A stretch of DNA of 64,000 bases from Agreia sp. COWG. Lineage in GTDB: Bacteria; Actinomycetota; Actinomycetes; Actinomycetales; Microbacteriaceae. The position numbers were made by a program, and so were the translations under genes. Below, in pieces: positions 34,107 to 42,943 of the stretch. The DNA is taken from contig NZ_LR882035.1 of assembly GCF_904528075.1 (NCBI RefSeq), forward strand, positions 2,852,001 through 2,916,000. Reading direction: 5' to 3'. The notes beneath the pieces were generated by a model. It ran no database searches. It was not told the origin of the DNA and was given only the letters and a program-made list of their open reading frames with translations. The first letter of the stretch is position 1. Each line of letters starts with the position of its first letter.

Positions 34107-35449
34107 TCAACCTCGACCGCCTCATCGACCCTCGCACCGGCATCATCACGGCATCCGAGGCACAACCATCCAGCGCCGGCGACCCTCGGTTCTGGCGATC
34201 ACACGGCGCCACCGTGGCGCACACGGAACGCTTCGCCCCTTGGCGCGCCGACGGGTTCGGATTCGGCGCCTCTTTCGGAAATCTCGAGGCGGCTCGTGGC
34301 GCGGCACTCGGAGAGGCAGCGGAACGTTACTGCGGCAATGCGGTACCGGCCGGGCTCCCGTTCCTCAGCTGGAACGATCTGGCCGAGCGCGGTGACGACG
34401 CCCTGGACCCCGATGCTCTCGCGCTTTACGCGACGTGGCAATATGAGCTCTCCGGGTTTCCGTTCGCCCATTTCGACCGCGATCTGCCCGTCAGCTGGGC
34501 GCGCGGCCGCGACCTGTGCACGAAGGAACCGGTCTGGGTGCCGGCTTCACTCGTCTATCTCGACGGAGCAGCCGCGCGTCGCCCAGACGAACGCCCCACG
34601 CACTCCCTGATGTACTCCGGCATCGCTGCCGGAACCGATCGGGAGCATGCTGAGACCGGCGCGCTTGACGAGCTGATGGAACGCGACGCGACCACGATCT
34701 GGTGGGCATCCGGCTCCTCGACGGTCGAGCTGGACGATAGCGGCGTGGTCGCCGGAATGATGGGCGCCAACGACCTCGACATCCGGTTGCTGCAGATTCC
34801 AACGGACCTGCCGGGCCACGTCATCGCTGCCGTCATCGAAGACGGTGATCCGACACGCGACGGACTCCTCGCTTTCGGATCGGCGTGCCGAACCGATCCG
34901 GTTGCTGCGGCACGGAAAGCCGTTATGGAAGCCCTCGGTCTACGTCGGGTGACCCTGCAACTACTCGACCCGAATTCCGACGTCTGGCGGGCGGTCAAGA
35001 CCGACGCCATCGACGCGCACGTGTTCTTGCCCTACCGAGCAGACCGCCGCTATGGCGACGACATCCCAGATGATTTCCGCACCCTCGCCGATCTGCCGTC
35101 GATCGCGCAGCTGTACCTCGATCAGCGCATGGCGACCGCCATTCTGCCGCGCCTAAGACCCACCGAGCGACAGCCGCTCACCGCGCTTAATCCCATTGCC
35201 GGCGACCGGATCGCCGAACTGGCGGCCCGTGGCATCCGAGTCGTCTCGATCGACGTGACCACCGACGATATTCGGGCCTGCGGACTGACCGTCGTTCGCG
35301 TCATCGCGGCCGGCCTGATCGGCAACGGCCCGCCGGCCTTTCCCCTACGCGGCTCTGATCGCTACGTCGATGTTCCGCGGACGCTCGGCTGGAACCGCCA
35401 ACCGGCGTCGACTCGAGACCTGTACCCCTTTCCGCTTCCCCTCGCCTGA
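34103..35449 (+). CDS. YcaO cyclodehydratase-type protein 1
   Basis: A 448-residue YcaO protein. ATP-site motifs: EAARGAALGEAAERYCGNA near residue 65, the ETGALDELMERDATTIWW block near 190, and AVMEALGLRR near 275. It ends YPFPLPLA, a PxPxP tail that sits in the active site of azoline-forming YcaOs. These enzymes phosphorylate a peptide amide to make azolines or other backbone changes. The GTG at 34103 overlaps the previous stop by 4 bp; YcaO protein 2 follows after 11 bp. It probably modifies the divergent-core precursor at 31594. Which YcaO does which step is unknown. Confidence 0.9.
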   Translation: MINLDRLIDPRTGIITASEAQPSSAGDPRFWRSHGATVAHTERFAPWRADGFGFGASFGNLEAARGAALGEAAERYCGNAVPAGLPFLSWNDLAERGDDALDPDALALYATWQYELSGFPFAHFDRDLPVSWARGRDLCTKEPVWVPASLVYLDGAAARRPDERPTHSLMYSGIAAGTDREHAETGALDELMERDATTIWWASGSSTVELDDSGVVAGMMGANDLDIRLLQIPTDLPGHVIAAVIEDGDPTRDGLLAFGSACRTDPVAAARKAVMEALGLRRVTLQLLDPNSDVWRAVKTDAIDAHVFLPYRADRRYGDDIPDDFRTLADLPSIAQLYLDQRMATAILPRLRPTERQPLTALNPIAGDRIAELAARGIRVVSIDVTTDDIRACGLTVVRVIAAGLIGNGPPAFPLRGSDRYVDVPRTLGWNRQPASTRDLYPFPLPLA

Positions 35450-35460
35450 GAAGACCACCT

Positions 35461-36732
35461 ATGTGCTACACCCAACCTCCCCTGCTCGCGCCGCTCATCG
35501 GAGCACGGAGCGGAGTGATCCGCGCTCTCGAACCTCGACTCATCCCCACCCACTTCCCCGAACCATTCGATCTGCTGCACGCCGTCATCTCTGACAGCTC
35601 CGCCTTCTCGCCATGGAAGTCGGATTCCAGCGGGGCGGGATACTCCTTCGGTGACGCGGCCGCCATGAACGGGGCAGCCATCGGCGAGGCCATCGAACGC
35701 TACTGCGGCAACGTCGTCACGGGGCCGTTGCTGCGGGCATCGTCGCACGGCCTCGGCGCGCGCGATCACATCTCGCCCGAGGATCTGGCTCTGCCTGTCC
35801 TGTCGCCCTTCACCCCGGACACCGTCACCGACTGGGCCGTCGGCACCGACGCGGCAACCGGCGACGACGTCTTCGTTCCCGCCGCCTCGGTCTGGGTCTC
35901 GTACAGCCTGCAGGTGCGGCCGATCCTGCATCCGGTGATTCAAGCGGGCCTCGCGACAGAACGCTCGCTCGACGACGCCCGCTTCGGCGGGCTGCGAGAG
36001 ATCGTCGAGCGTGACGCGATGACTCGGGCATGGACGGGCGGTGGGGGATTCATTGCGCTCACCGTGCCTTCGTGGCTCGACGCCTTCGCCGCGGGTCCCC
36101 GAGCGCTGCTCGACACCCGGTGGCTGCTCTTTCCGACAGACACGGGTATTCCCGTGATCGGAGCGCTTACCCACGATCGCAGCACGGGCTACCTCACGCT
36201 GGGAATCGGGACAGGGGAAGAACCGGAGGCCTGCGCGCTGAAGGCGCTGGGAGAAGCACTGCAACTGCAGCTCTTCGTCAGCGACCTCGACGCTGAAGAG
36301 GGACCGTACGCACGGGTCGCGGCCCACCCGCAGAGCCCGCTCGCCGCTCACCGCGCCGATCGCCGATATTCGGGCTCCTACGCCGCAGACCTCTCCGACG
36401 TTCTCGACTACGGGTGTCATCTGCAGTTGCATCTCGACCCGCTCATACAGTCAACGTTTCTTGAGGAGCTCGATCGCAGCATCATCGGCAGCACGACTCT
36501 CGCCGATGTTGTGCCCGGTCCGAACCTCGAGATCCTCCTCGAGCGGTTCGCCGAGCTCGGTGATCGAGTCGTCACCGTCGACGTCACGACCGACGACATC
36601 CGCCCACACGGACTGCACGTCGTGCGGATGATCGTGCCCGGCCGCCTCTCGAATGCACCGCACTCGCTGCCTTTCCTCGGCGGGCGGCGCCCAATTCAGC
36701 CGGTGTTCCGACCGACACCGATGCCGCACTGA
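35461..36732 (+). CDS. YcaO cyclodehydratase-type protein 2
   Basis: A 423-residue second YcaO, clearly a paralogue of the first but divergent. Corresponding motifs: AAIGEAIERYCGNVV near residue 78, GGLREIVERDAMTRAW near 178, ACALKALGEALQLQL near 258, and the shared DVTTDDIRPHGLHVVR. It ends FRPTPMPH, again a PxPxP tail with one extra residue. Two YcaOs in one cluster suggest either a heteromer or two different backbone modifications. The stop TGA overlaps the next ATG by one base, so an exporter is translated with it. Confidence 0.9.
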   Translation: MCYTQPPLLAPLIGARSGVIRALEPRLIPTHFPEPFDLLHAVISDSSAFSPWKSDSSGAGYSFGDAAAMNGAAIGEAIERYCGNVVTGPLLRASSHGLGARDHISPEDLALPVLSPFTPDTVTDWAVGTDAATGDDVFVPAASVWVSYSLQVRPILHPVIQAGLATERSLDDARFGGLREIVERDAMTRAWTGGGGFIALTVPSWLDAFAAGPRALLDTRWLLFPTDTGIPVIGALTHDRSTGYLTLGIGTGEEPEACALKALGEALQLQLFVSDLDAEEGPYARVAAHPQSPLAAHRADRRYSGSYAADLSDVLDYGCHLQLHLDPLIQSTFLEELDRSIIGSTTLADVVPGPNLEILLERFAELGDRVVTVDVTTDDIRPHGLHVVRMIVPGRLSNAPHSLPFLGGRRPIQPVFRPTPMPH

Positions 36733-37937
36733 TGCTCGGCCGATACCTGTGGTCCCGAGGCATCTCCTGGACCGGTAACGCGCTCACTGCGGTAGCGCTG
36801 CCGATCATGCTCTACCAGCTCACGGGCAGCGCGGCACTCACAGGATTGCTTGCCGCCATGGAAGCGGTGCCGTATCTCGTGCTCGGTCTGCCCGTAGGGG
36901 CGCTCGTCGATCGATGGAACACCAGGGCCACCCTCGTTCTCTCGAGCATCGCGAGCGCCATCGCCGCCGCAAGCATTCCGCTGGCTGCAGCCTTCGGCGC
37001 CCTGACGCCATCACACCTCATCATCGTCGCCGCCTCGACATCGGTGGCGTTCGTCTTTTTCGACGCCGCGAGCTTTGGCATGATCCCCGCCATCGTCAGT
37101 CGTGATGCCATCGCAGCGGCGACCGCCCGAATGATGACGATCAGCACCCTCATCGGCATCGCGGGGCCGCCCATCGGCGGCGTGCTCGTGTCGACAGGCG
37201 GAGGTTCGCTCGCACTGCTCGTCGACGCGCTCTCCTACCTGATCGGCGCCCTTCTTCTCGCGGGCATCAGCACACGCACGTCGGAGCGAAGCACGAAGGG
37301 GCCGAGCGCGACCACGATCAGAGAGGACATAGCCGAAGGGCTCCGCTACATCCGTTCCATGCCCGTCATCCGAGATCTCACCTTTCTCGGCATCGGCAAC
37401 AGCCTCGCCGGTGGCGCCGTCTCGGGCCTTGTCGTCGTTGCGGCTGTGCGCTCGCTCGGACTCGATGCCGACTCGTCGGCCATCGGAGTCCTTTTCGGCG
37501 GGGCGGCCATAGGGGCACTTGCCGCATCCTGGCTTATCGGCCCCCTTCAGAAGCGCTCCGGCCTCGGTGCCATCACGGTCGGTGCGCTCCTGCTGTCGGG
37601 CGCCGCCATCTCCGGATGGGCATTCGCCCCCTCGTTCCTAGCCGGGCTGGTAGCTCTCACACTCTGGCAGCTGGGCACGACGATCGTCTCGCTCAACGGC
37701 ATCATCGTGCGCCAGAGCCTCACACCTCCCGGGCTTCAGGGCCGAGTCAACACCACCGCCCGCATGATCGCCTGGGGCGGGCAACCACTGGGCGCCGGGG
37801 CTGCCGGGTTGCTGGCCGACAGCCTCGGAATCCGCGAAGCCCTGCTCGGTGCCGCGTTGGTAGCTCTCGGCACAGCAGTCACTGCTGCTGTGCTGCCCGT
37901 CTCCCGCAGTGGCCGAATCGCGCAGCTCACCGGGTGA
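36732..37937 (+). CDS. MFS transporter, probable RiPP exporter
   Basis: A 401-residue major facilitator with about 12 hydrophobic segments. It starts MLGRYLWSRGISWTGNALTAVALPIMLYQLTGS, typical of the enterobactin-exporter-like/MDR MFS group, and has VLGLPVGALVDRWNTRATL, the A-motif loop between helices 2 and 3. It is the last gene of the RiPP operon, linked by a TGATG overlap to YcaO 2. Relatives often export siderophores or self-made toxins. Export of the modified peptide is inferred from position. Confidence 0.88.
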   Translation: MLGRYLWSRGISWTGNALTAVALPIMLYQLTGSAALTGLLAAMEAVPYLVLGLPVGALVDRWNTRATLVLSSIASAIAAASIPLAAAFGALTPSHLIIVAASTSVAFVFFDAASFGMIPAIVSRDAIAAATARMMTISTLIGIAGPPIGGVLVSTGGGSLALLVDALSYLIGALLLAGISTRTSERSTKGPSATTIREDIAEGLRYIRSMPVIRDLTFLGIGNSLAGGAVSGLVVVAAVRSLGLDADSSAIGVLFGGAAIGALAASWLIGPLQKRSGLGAITVGALLLSGAAISGWAFAPSFLAGLVALTLWQLGTTIVSLNGIIVRQSLTPPGLQGRVNTTARMIAWGGQPLGAGAAGLLADSLGIREALLGAALVALGTAVTAAVLPVSRSGRIAQLTG

Positions 37938-37957
37938 CTAAGGCAGCGACCCGTTCC

Positions 37958-39145
37958 CTACAGGCCGAAGGCCGCGCCCGCCTTGGCGAGCGGCTTCGTG
38001 CCGCCCTCGGCTGTGAGGCCGGTCCAGGAATCCTCGCCGTCGACGTGGGTGGATGCGAGGGCCCCCTTCGCGCGGGCCGCGGCGACGCGCTCGGCGTGGC
38101 TGGGCGGGTTGCTCGGAACACCGGCGGGGCGCTTCGACTCGTTCTCGGCGCGGAGCGCGGGAACGATCTCCTCGGCCAGGATGTCGATCTGCTCGAGTAC
38201 CGTCTTCAGCGGCAGTCCGGCGTGGTCGATGAGGAACAGCTGGCGCTGGTAGTCGCCCACGTGGTCGCGCATGGCCGCGTAACGGTCGATGACCTCCTGC
38301 GGCGATCCCACGGTGAGCGGCGTCTGCTCGGTGAAGTCCTCCATCGTGGGGCCGTGGCCATAGACGGGGGCGTTGTCGAAGAACGGCCGAAACTCGTCCT
38401 TCGCAGCCTGCGAGTTCTTGCGGGCGAAGAACTGCCCACCGAGTCCCACGATCGCCTGATCGGCCCGTCCGTGACCGTAGTTCTCGTAGCGGCTGCGGTA
38501 GAGCGACACCATCTGCTCGGTGTGCCGGATCGGCCAGAAGATGTTGTTGTGAAAGAAGCCGTCGCCGTAGTATGCGGCCTGCTCGGCGATCTGCGGGGTG
38601 CGGATCGAGCCGTGCCAGACGAAGGGGGCCACCCCATCGAGGGGTCGCGGGGTCGAGGTGAAGCCCTGCAGCGGGGTGCGGAAGTTTCCGGCCCAGTCGA
38701 CCACGTCTTCCTCCCACAGGCGACGCAGCAGCGCGTAGTTCTCGGTGGCGAGCTCGAGGCCCTTGCGGATGTCCTTGCCGAACCAGGGATAGACGGGGCC
38801 GGTGTTGCCGCGGCCCATCATCAGGTCCATGCGGCCGTCGCTGATGACCTGCAGCATCGCGTAGTCCTCGGCGATCTTCACCGGGTCGTTCGTGGTGATG
38901 AGGGTCGTCGATGTCGAGAGAACGATGTTCTTCGTGGTGCCCGCGAGATAGCCCAGCATGGTGGTCGGCGACGACGTGACGAACGGCGGGTTGTGGTGCT
39001 CGCCACTGGCAAAGACGTCGAGTCCGGCCTGATCGGCGTGCTCGGCGATCGCGATCATGGCCTTGGTGCGCTCAGTGTCGCTGGGGGTGTGACCCGTCGT
39101 CGGGTCTGTCGTGACGTCTCCGACGCTGAAGATTCCGAACTGCAT
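37958..39145 (-). CDS. LLM class flavin-dependent oxidoreductase
   Basis: A 395-residue luciferase-like flavoprotein monooxygenase. It begins MQFGIFSVGDVTTDP; ERTKAMIAIAEHADQAGLDVFASGEHHNPPF is the classic family block with the active His pair, followed by STSTTLITTNDPVKIAEDYAMLQVISDGRMDLMMGRGNTGPVYPWFG. It uses FMNH2 and O2, or F420 in other branches; the substrate is unknown. ATG 39145 has GGAG 9 bases upstream. The last 100 residues are a family-variable tail. It is transcribed the same way as the formaldehyde dehydrogenase, but a long hairpin separates them. Confidence 0.9.
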   Translation of the reverse strand: MQFGIFSVGDVTTDPTTGHTPSDTERTKAMIAIAEHADQAGLDVFASGEHHNPPFVTSSPTTMLGYLAGTTKNIVLSTSTTLITTNDPVKIAEDYAMLQVISDGRMDLMMGRGNTGPVYPWFGKDIRKGLELATENYALLRRLWEEDVVDWAGNFRTPLQGFTSTPRPLDGVAPFVWHGSIRTPQIAEQAAYYGDGFFHNNIFWPIRHTEQMVSLYRSRYENYGHGRADQAIVGLGGQFFARKNSQAAKDEFRPFFDNAPVYGHGPTMEDFTEQTPLTVGSPQEVIDRYAAMRDHVGDYQRQLFLIDHAGLPLKTVLEQIDILAEEIVPALRAENESKRPAGVPSNPPSHAERVAAARAKGALASTHVDGEDSWTGLTAEGGTKPLAKAGAAFGL

Positions 39146-39257
39146 GCTCAACCACTCCTCGAACTTTTCTATGCGTTTGCATATATGCGAACAAGAACGC
39201 GGCCCGGTGTGAATCTATTCCCGGCAATTCCCCACGCGTCGCGGGCACCGGATGCGC

Positions 39258-39325
39258 CGAGCGCGGGTATTCTCGCGCAGCGCGGGTGGCTAGGCCACCG
39301 CGCTCGGCGAGAACACCCGCGCTCG
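39258..39325. terminator. 68-bp long imperfect hairpin between formaldehyde dehydrogenase and LLM genes
   Basis: Arms 39258-39276 (CGAGCGCGGGTATTCTCGC) and 39307-39325 are complementary at 18 of 19 positions, with an inner stem around GTGGC-tag-GCCAC. It lies just after the formaldehyde dehydrogenase stop (39343, minus strand) and is likely its terminator or a REP-like palindrome. Confidence 0.8.
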
Positions 39326-39342
39326 ACGTTCCTCTGTGGCAG

Positions 39343-40554
39343 CTACGCCGCGTCGAGGTAGCCGTTCGGGTTCAGCACGTACTTCGTGGCCGCACCCGCG
39401 TCGAACTCCGCATAGCCGCGGGGCGCGTCCTCGAGCGTGATCGCCTTCGCGTTCACGTTGGCCGCGATGTGCACCCGGTCGTGCAGGATCGCCTGCATGA
39501 GGCCGTAGTTGTACTTCATCACCGGGCACTGACCGGTGGTGAACGACAGCGACTTGGCCCATCCGGTACCGAGACTCAGGCTCAGCGAGCCCTTCTGCGC
39601 CGCCTCGTCCACTCCGCCCGGGTCACCGGTGACGTAGAGCCCGGGAATGCCGAGGGCGCCGCCCGCCGCCGTCACGTCCATCAGCGAGTTGAGCACCGTC
39701 GCCGGCGCCTCGCCCCCGCCGTGGCCCTTGGCCTCGAAGCCCACGGCATCGACGCCGCAGTCGACCTCGGGAACGCCGAGGATCTGCTCGATCTGGTCGA
39801 CCAGCTCGCCGTCGTTGAGGTTGACCGTCTCGCATCCGAAGCTGCGCGCCTGAGCCAGGCGGTCTTCGTTGAGGTCGCCCACGATCACGGCGGCAGCACC
39901 CAGCAGCAGCGCGCTCGTCGCGGCGGCCAGGCCCACGGGGCCCGCGCCGGCCACGTAGACCGTCGAGCCGACGCCGACGCCCGCCGTGACCGCTCCGTGG
40001 AATCCGGTCGGGAAGATGTCCGACAGCATGGTGAGGTCGAGGATCTTCTCGAGGGCCTGGTCCTTGTCGGGGAACTTCAGGAGGTTCCAGTCCGCATAGG
40101 GAACGAGCACGTACTCGGCCTGGCCGCCGACCCAGCCGCCCATGTCGACGTAGCCGTACGCGCTGCCGGGGCGATCCGGGTTCACGTTGAGGCAGATACC
40201 GGTCTTGCGCTCCTTGCAGTTGCGACAGCGGCCACACGAGATATTGAACGGAACGCTCACCAGGTCGCCGACCTTGATGAACTCGACTCCGGGGCCGACC
40301 TCGACGACCTCGCCCGTGATCTCGTGACCCAGAACGAGGTTCGTGGGGGCCGTGGTGCGGCCGCGCACCATGTGCTGGTCGGAGCCGCAGATGTTCGTCG
40401 CGACGGTCTTCAGGATGGCTCCGTGGGGCACCTTGCGACCGACGTTGGCGGGGTTCACCCCCGGACCGTCTTTCAGCTCGAAGGTGGGATAGTCGACGTC
40501 GATGACCTCGACCTCGCCGGGGCCCTTATAGGCAACTGCCCTGTTTCCAGCCAT
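39343..40554 (-). CDS. fdhA: glutathione-independent formaldehyde dehydrogenase-like Zn-ADH
   Basis: A 403-residue zinc-dependent medium-chain dehydrogenase. The N-terminus MAGNRAVAYKGPGEVEV, ATNICGSDQHMVRGRT with the catalytic-zinc Cys, GHEITGEVVEVG, and the structural-zinc cluster CGRCRNCKERKTGIC are close to FdhA of Pseudomonas, which oxidises formaldehyde with NAD without glutathione. Rossmann motif VYVAGAGPVGLAAATSALLLGA follows. The ATG at 40554 has GGGAG 6 bases upstream. Its substrate could be another aldehyde or alcohol. It is divergent from the phosphatase gene. Confidence 0.92.
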   Translation of the reverse strand: MAGNRAVAYKGPGEVEVIDVDYPTFELKDGPGVNPANVGRKVPHGAILKTVATNICGSDQHMVRGRTTAPTNLVLGHEITGEVVEVGPGVEFIKVGDLVSVPFNISCGRCRNCKERKTGICLNVNPDRPGSAYGYVDMGGWVGGQAEYVLVPYADWNLLKFPDKDQALEKILDLTMLSDIFPTGFHGAVTAGVGVGSTVYVAGAGPVGLAAATSALLLGAAAVIVGDLNEDRLAQARSFGCETVNLNDGELVDQIEQILGVPEVDCGVDAVGFEAKGHGGGEAPATVLNSLMDVTAAGGALGIPGLYVTGDPGGVDEAAQKGSLSLSLGTGWAKSLSFTTGQCPVMKYNYGLMQAILHDRVHIAANVNAKAITLEDAPRGYAEFDAGAATKYVLNPNGYLDAA

Positions 40555-40608
40555 GCTGATCTCCCTTGATCGTGCGACCCCCGAAGAGGGGATCGCTAGT
40601 CTGACTGT

Positions 40609-41334
40609 ATGTCGCACACATGGATTCCAACAGGGCAGTCCCACATTCGAATCCTTCTGATAAGGCATGCCGAGTCCACTGCCAACGAGGCCGGGATCAT
40701 CTCGACGGCGCAGCCCGGTCCGGAGCTCACGGCGCGTGGCCGCCAGCAGGCCGAGGCGCTGCCGGACGCGATGCGCGAGGCACTCGCCGACGACTCGGGC
40801 GACCTCACGATCGACGGCCTGTACGCATCCACCCTTCCCCGAACCCAGCTCACGGCCGAACCCCTCTCGCGGGCTCTCGGCGTGCCCGTGACCGTGGTCG
40901 AGGGCCTGCACGAGATCGAGGCCGGCGACCTCGAGGGCCTCGACGGACACGAGGCCATGTACGCCTACGGAGCGCCCCTGCAGGCCTGGGCGCTGGGCGA
41001 CTTCACAGCCGCCCACCCGGGTGCCTTCGACGGCGACCACTTCTTCGAGCGCTTCGACCGCGGCATCGCCGAGATCTGGCAGCGGCACAGCGCCGGTCAC
41101 AGCTCGGCCGCCGGCGGCGACCAAGCGCAGTCGAAACCGGATGGCGCCACAGTCGCCATCGTCGCCCACGACGCCGCGATCCGCGTGTGGGTGGCCGGCC
41201 GCTCGACGAACCTCGGCCCCGAGTTCACCTCGACGCACTCCCTCGACAACACGGCGATGGTCGTGCTGACCGGCTCGCCCGCCGAAGGCTGGCGCGTCGA
41301 GAGCTGGCAGGGCGAGCCGGTGGCCTCGGCGTAA
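40609..41334 (+). CDS. histidine phosphatase family protein
   Basis: A 241-residue phosphoglycerate-mutase-like phosphatase. The catalytic LLIRHAEST (RHG-type motif) lies near residue 17, LYASTLPRTQLTAEPL gives the second Arg, the GLHEIEAGDLEG loop the catalytic Glu, and VAIVAHDAAIRVW the second His. Substrates of this family range from sugar phosphates to proteins, so none is assigned. Divergent from fdhA with only 54 bp between, and convergent with the beta-lactamase gene. Confidence 0.9.
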   Translation: MSHTWIPTGQSHIRILLIRHAESTANEAGIISTAQPGPELTARGRQQAEALPDAMREALADDSGDLTIDGLYASTLPRTQLTAEPLSRALGVPVTVVEGLHEIEAGDLEGLDGHEAMYAYGAPLQAWALGDFTAAHPGAFDGDHFFERFDRGIAEIWQRHSAGHSSAAGGDQAQSKPDGATVAIVAHDAAIRVWVAGRSTNLGPEFTSTHSLDNTAMVVLTGSPAEGWRVESWQGEPVASA

Positions 41335-41349
41335 CGGGAGCGCGGACGC

Positions 41350-42300
41350 TCAGCGCCCCAGCGCCTGCACGACCACCGTGGCGGCGCGGGCCACGAGCGC
41401 GTTGTCGTAGTCCGCATCCTCCGTGGTGCGCGTCGACATGATCACCAGGATGAGCGGAGATCCGGTCGGTGGCCACAGCACGGCGATATCGTTGCGGCTA
41501 CCATAGCCGCCGGCGCCGGACTTGTCGGCCACAGCCCAATCGGCGGGAACGCCCGCCCTGATCAGCTGCTCTCCGGTGGCGTTGCCGGTCATCCAATCGA
41601 CGAGCTGGGCCTGCTGCGGAGCGCCGAGCGTATCGGTCGTGAGCAGCGCTCCCAGGTCGATGCCGAATGCCCGCGGGGTGGTCGTGTCGCGCACATCGCC
41701 GGGGATCGCGCTGTTCAGCTCGGTCTCGACGCGGTCGGAGCTGGTCGTGGTGTCGCCGAGCTCGCGCAGGGCGGCGGCGAATCCCTCGGGCCCACCCAGG
41801 CGCTCGAACACCAGATTGGCCGCCGTGTTGTCACTGAACCGCACGGCTGCCTCCGCGGCGGCCCGCAGCGTGATGCCGGAGTCGACGCTCAGCTCGGTGA
41901 CCGGTGAGTTCGGCAGCACCTCGTCCGCCCCGTAGAAGACGGTCTTGTCGAGCTCGTCGTCGCTGACGGTACGCAACAGGATGCCCGCCGCGATCGCCTT
42001 GAAGGTCGACGCGTAGGCGAAGCGTTCGTCGGCCCGATAGGCGAGCTCTGATCGCGAGATCACATCGAGCGCGTACACGCCCAGACGGGCATCGAACTCC
42101 TGCTCGAGCTGCGCGAACTGGGGAGCTGCGTCGAGGGGAGGACTGGCGACCGGCGACCCCACGGTCGCGGTCCCAGCCGCTGTCGCGGTGCCGGCGGGGC
42201 CCGGTGAACCAGCGCCGACGCACCCGGCCAGCCCCGCCAGGAGCACGAGCCCGACGACCGCGAATCGGATGCTTCTTCGAGCCGATGAGTTCATTGCCAT
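41350..42300 (-). CDS. class A beta-lactamase, lipoprotein type
   Basis: A 316-residue exported serine beta-lactamase. The signal peptide ends in the lipobox LAGLAGC, so it is probably membrane-anchored. All class A marks are present: STFK (SxxK), SDN in RFSDNTAANL, ExxLN in ETELNSAIPGD, and KSG in VADKSGAGGYGSRND. These predict a working enzyme against penicillin-type beta-lactams, unlike the partly matching lipoprotein at the left of the window. ATG codons at 42300 and 42294 are possible. It is a single gene divergent from the sigma factor gene. Confidence 0.93.
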   Translation of the reverse strand: MAMNSSARRSIRFAVVGLVLLAGLAGCVGAGSPGPAGTATAAGTATVGSPVASPPLDAAPQFAQLEQEFDARLGVYALDVISRSELAYRADERFAYASTFKAIAAGILLRTVSDDELDKTVFYGADEVLPNSPVTELSVDSGITLRAAAEAAVRFSDNTAANLVFERLGGPEGFAAALRELGDTTTSSDRVETELNSAIPGDVRDTTTPRAFGIDLGALLTTDTLGAPQQAQLVDWMTGNATGEQLIRAGVPADWAVADKSGAGGYGSRNDIAVLWPPTGSPLILVIMSTRTTEDADYDNALVARAATVVVQALGR

Positions 42301-42418
42301 AGCCCGAGTGTGCCAGCCCGCCTGCCGCCTGATGGCAGCACCGCCGAAAAATCGACCGTGCTCGCAGCGGACATCGACCTCACATTCGCTCGCTCCATGG
42401 CGTCTACTTGATGTGACC

Positions 42419-42943
42419 ATGAAAATGCCCTTCGAACGCGTCGTCGCCCTGCACGGCCCCTCGGTGCTGCGCGTGTGCCGTGCGGTGGTCGGTGTCGACG
42501 ACGCCGACGACGCCTGGTCGGAGACATTCATCGCCGCGCTCCGCGCCTATCCCGGGCTGCCCGACGACGCGAACGTGGAGGCGTGGCTCGTCACCGTCGC
42601 GCACCGCAAGGCCATCGACCTGCTGCGCGCGCGCAACCGCCGGGCGATCACGGTCGAGACGCTGCCAGAGCCCGCGGCTCGCGACGGCATCGCCAGCCAG
42701 AAGGGCCCGGCCGACGACCTCGAGCTGATGGATGCCGTGGGCCGGCTCCCCGAGCGGCAGCGCCAGTGCGTGGCCTATCACTACCTCGGCGGGCTGCCTT
42801 ACAGAGACGTCGCCGAGCTGGTCGGCGGAACGGCCGAGGCAGCGCGGCGCGCGGCGGCAGACGGCATCCGGTCTCTGCGCCGCAGCTATGGCGACGGCGA
42901 GAACCTGAGCAACAGCAACAACACGGAAGGAGCAGCACGATGA
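42419..42943 (+). CDS. ECF-type sigma factor heading an alkylation-repair operon
   Basis: A 174-residue sigma-70-family factor with region 2 (SVLRVCRAVVGVDDADDAWSETFIAALRAYP, then VEAWLVTVAHRKAIDLLRARNRR) and region 4 (AVGRLPERQRQCVAYHYLGGLPYRDVAELVGGTAEAARRAAADGIRSLR). There is no adjacent anti-sigma factor gene. Its stop overlaps the start of an O6-alkylguanine methyltransferase gene and an alkB gene follows, so it is the likely regulator of a DNA-alkylation response. The ATG at 42419 begins the normal family N-terminus. How it senses damage is not visible. Confidence 0.9.
   Translation: MKMPFERVVALHGPSVLRVCRAVVGVDDADDAWSETFIAALRAYPGLPDDANVEAWLVTVAHRKAIDLLRARNRRAITVETLPEPAARDGIASQKGPADDLELMDAVGRLPERQRQCVAYHYLGGLPYRDVAELVGGTAEAARRAAADGIRSLRRSYGDGENLSNSNNTEGAAR

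Noticed and set aside
39343..41238. 631-residue reading of the formaldehyde dehydrogenase gene
   Set aside because: The first 228 residues are antisense to the phosphatase gene; the dehydrogenase itself starts at 40554 with a proper ribosome site.
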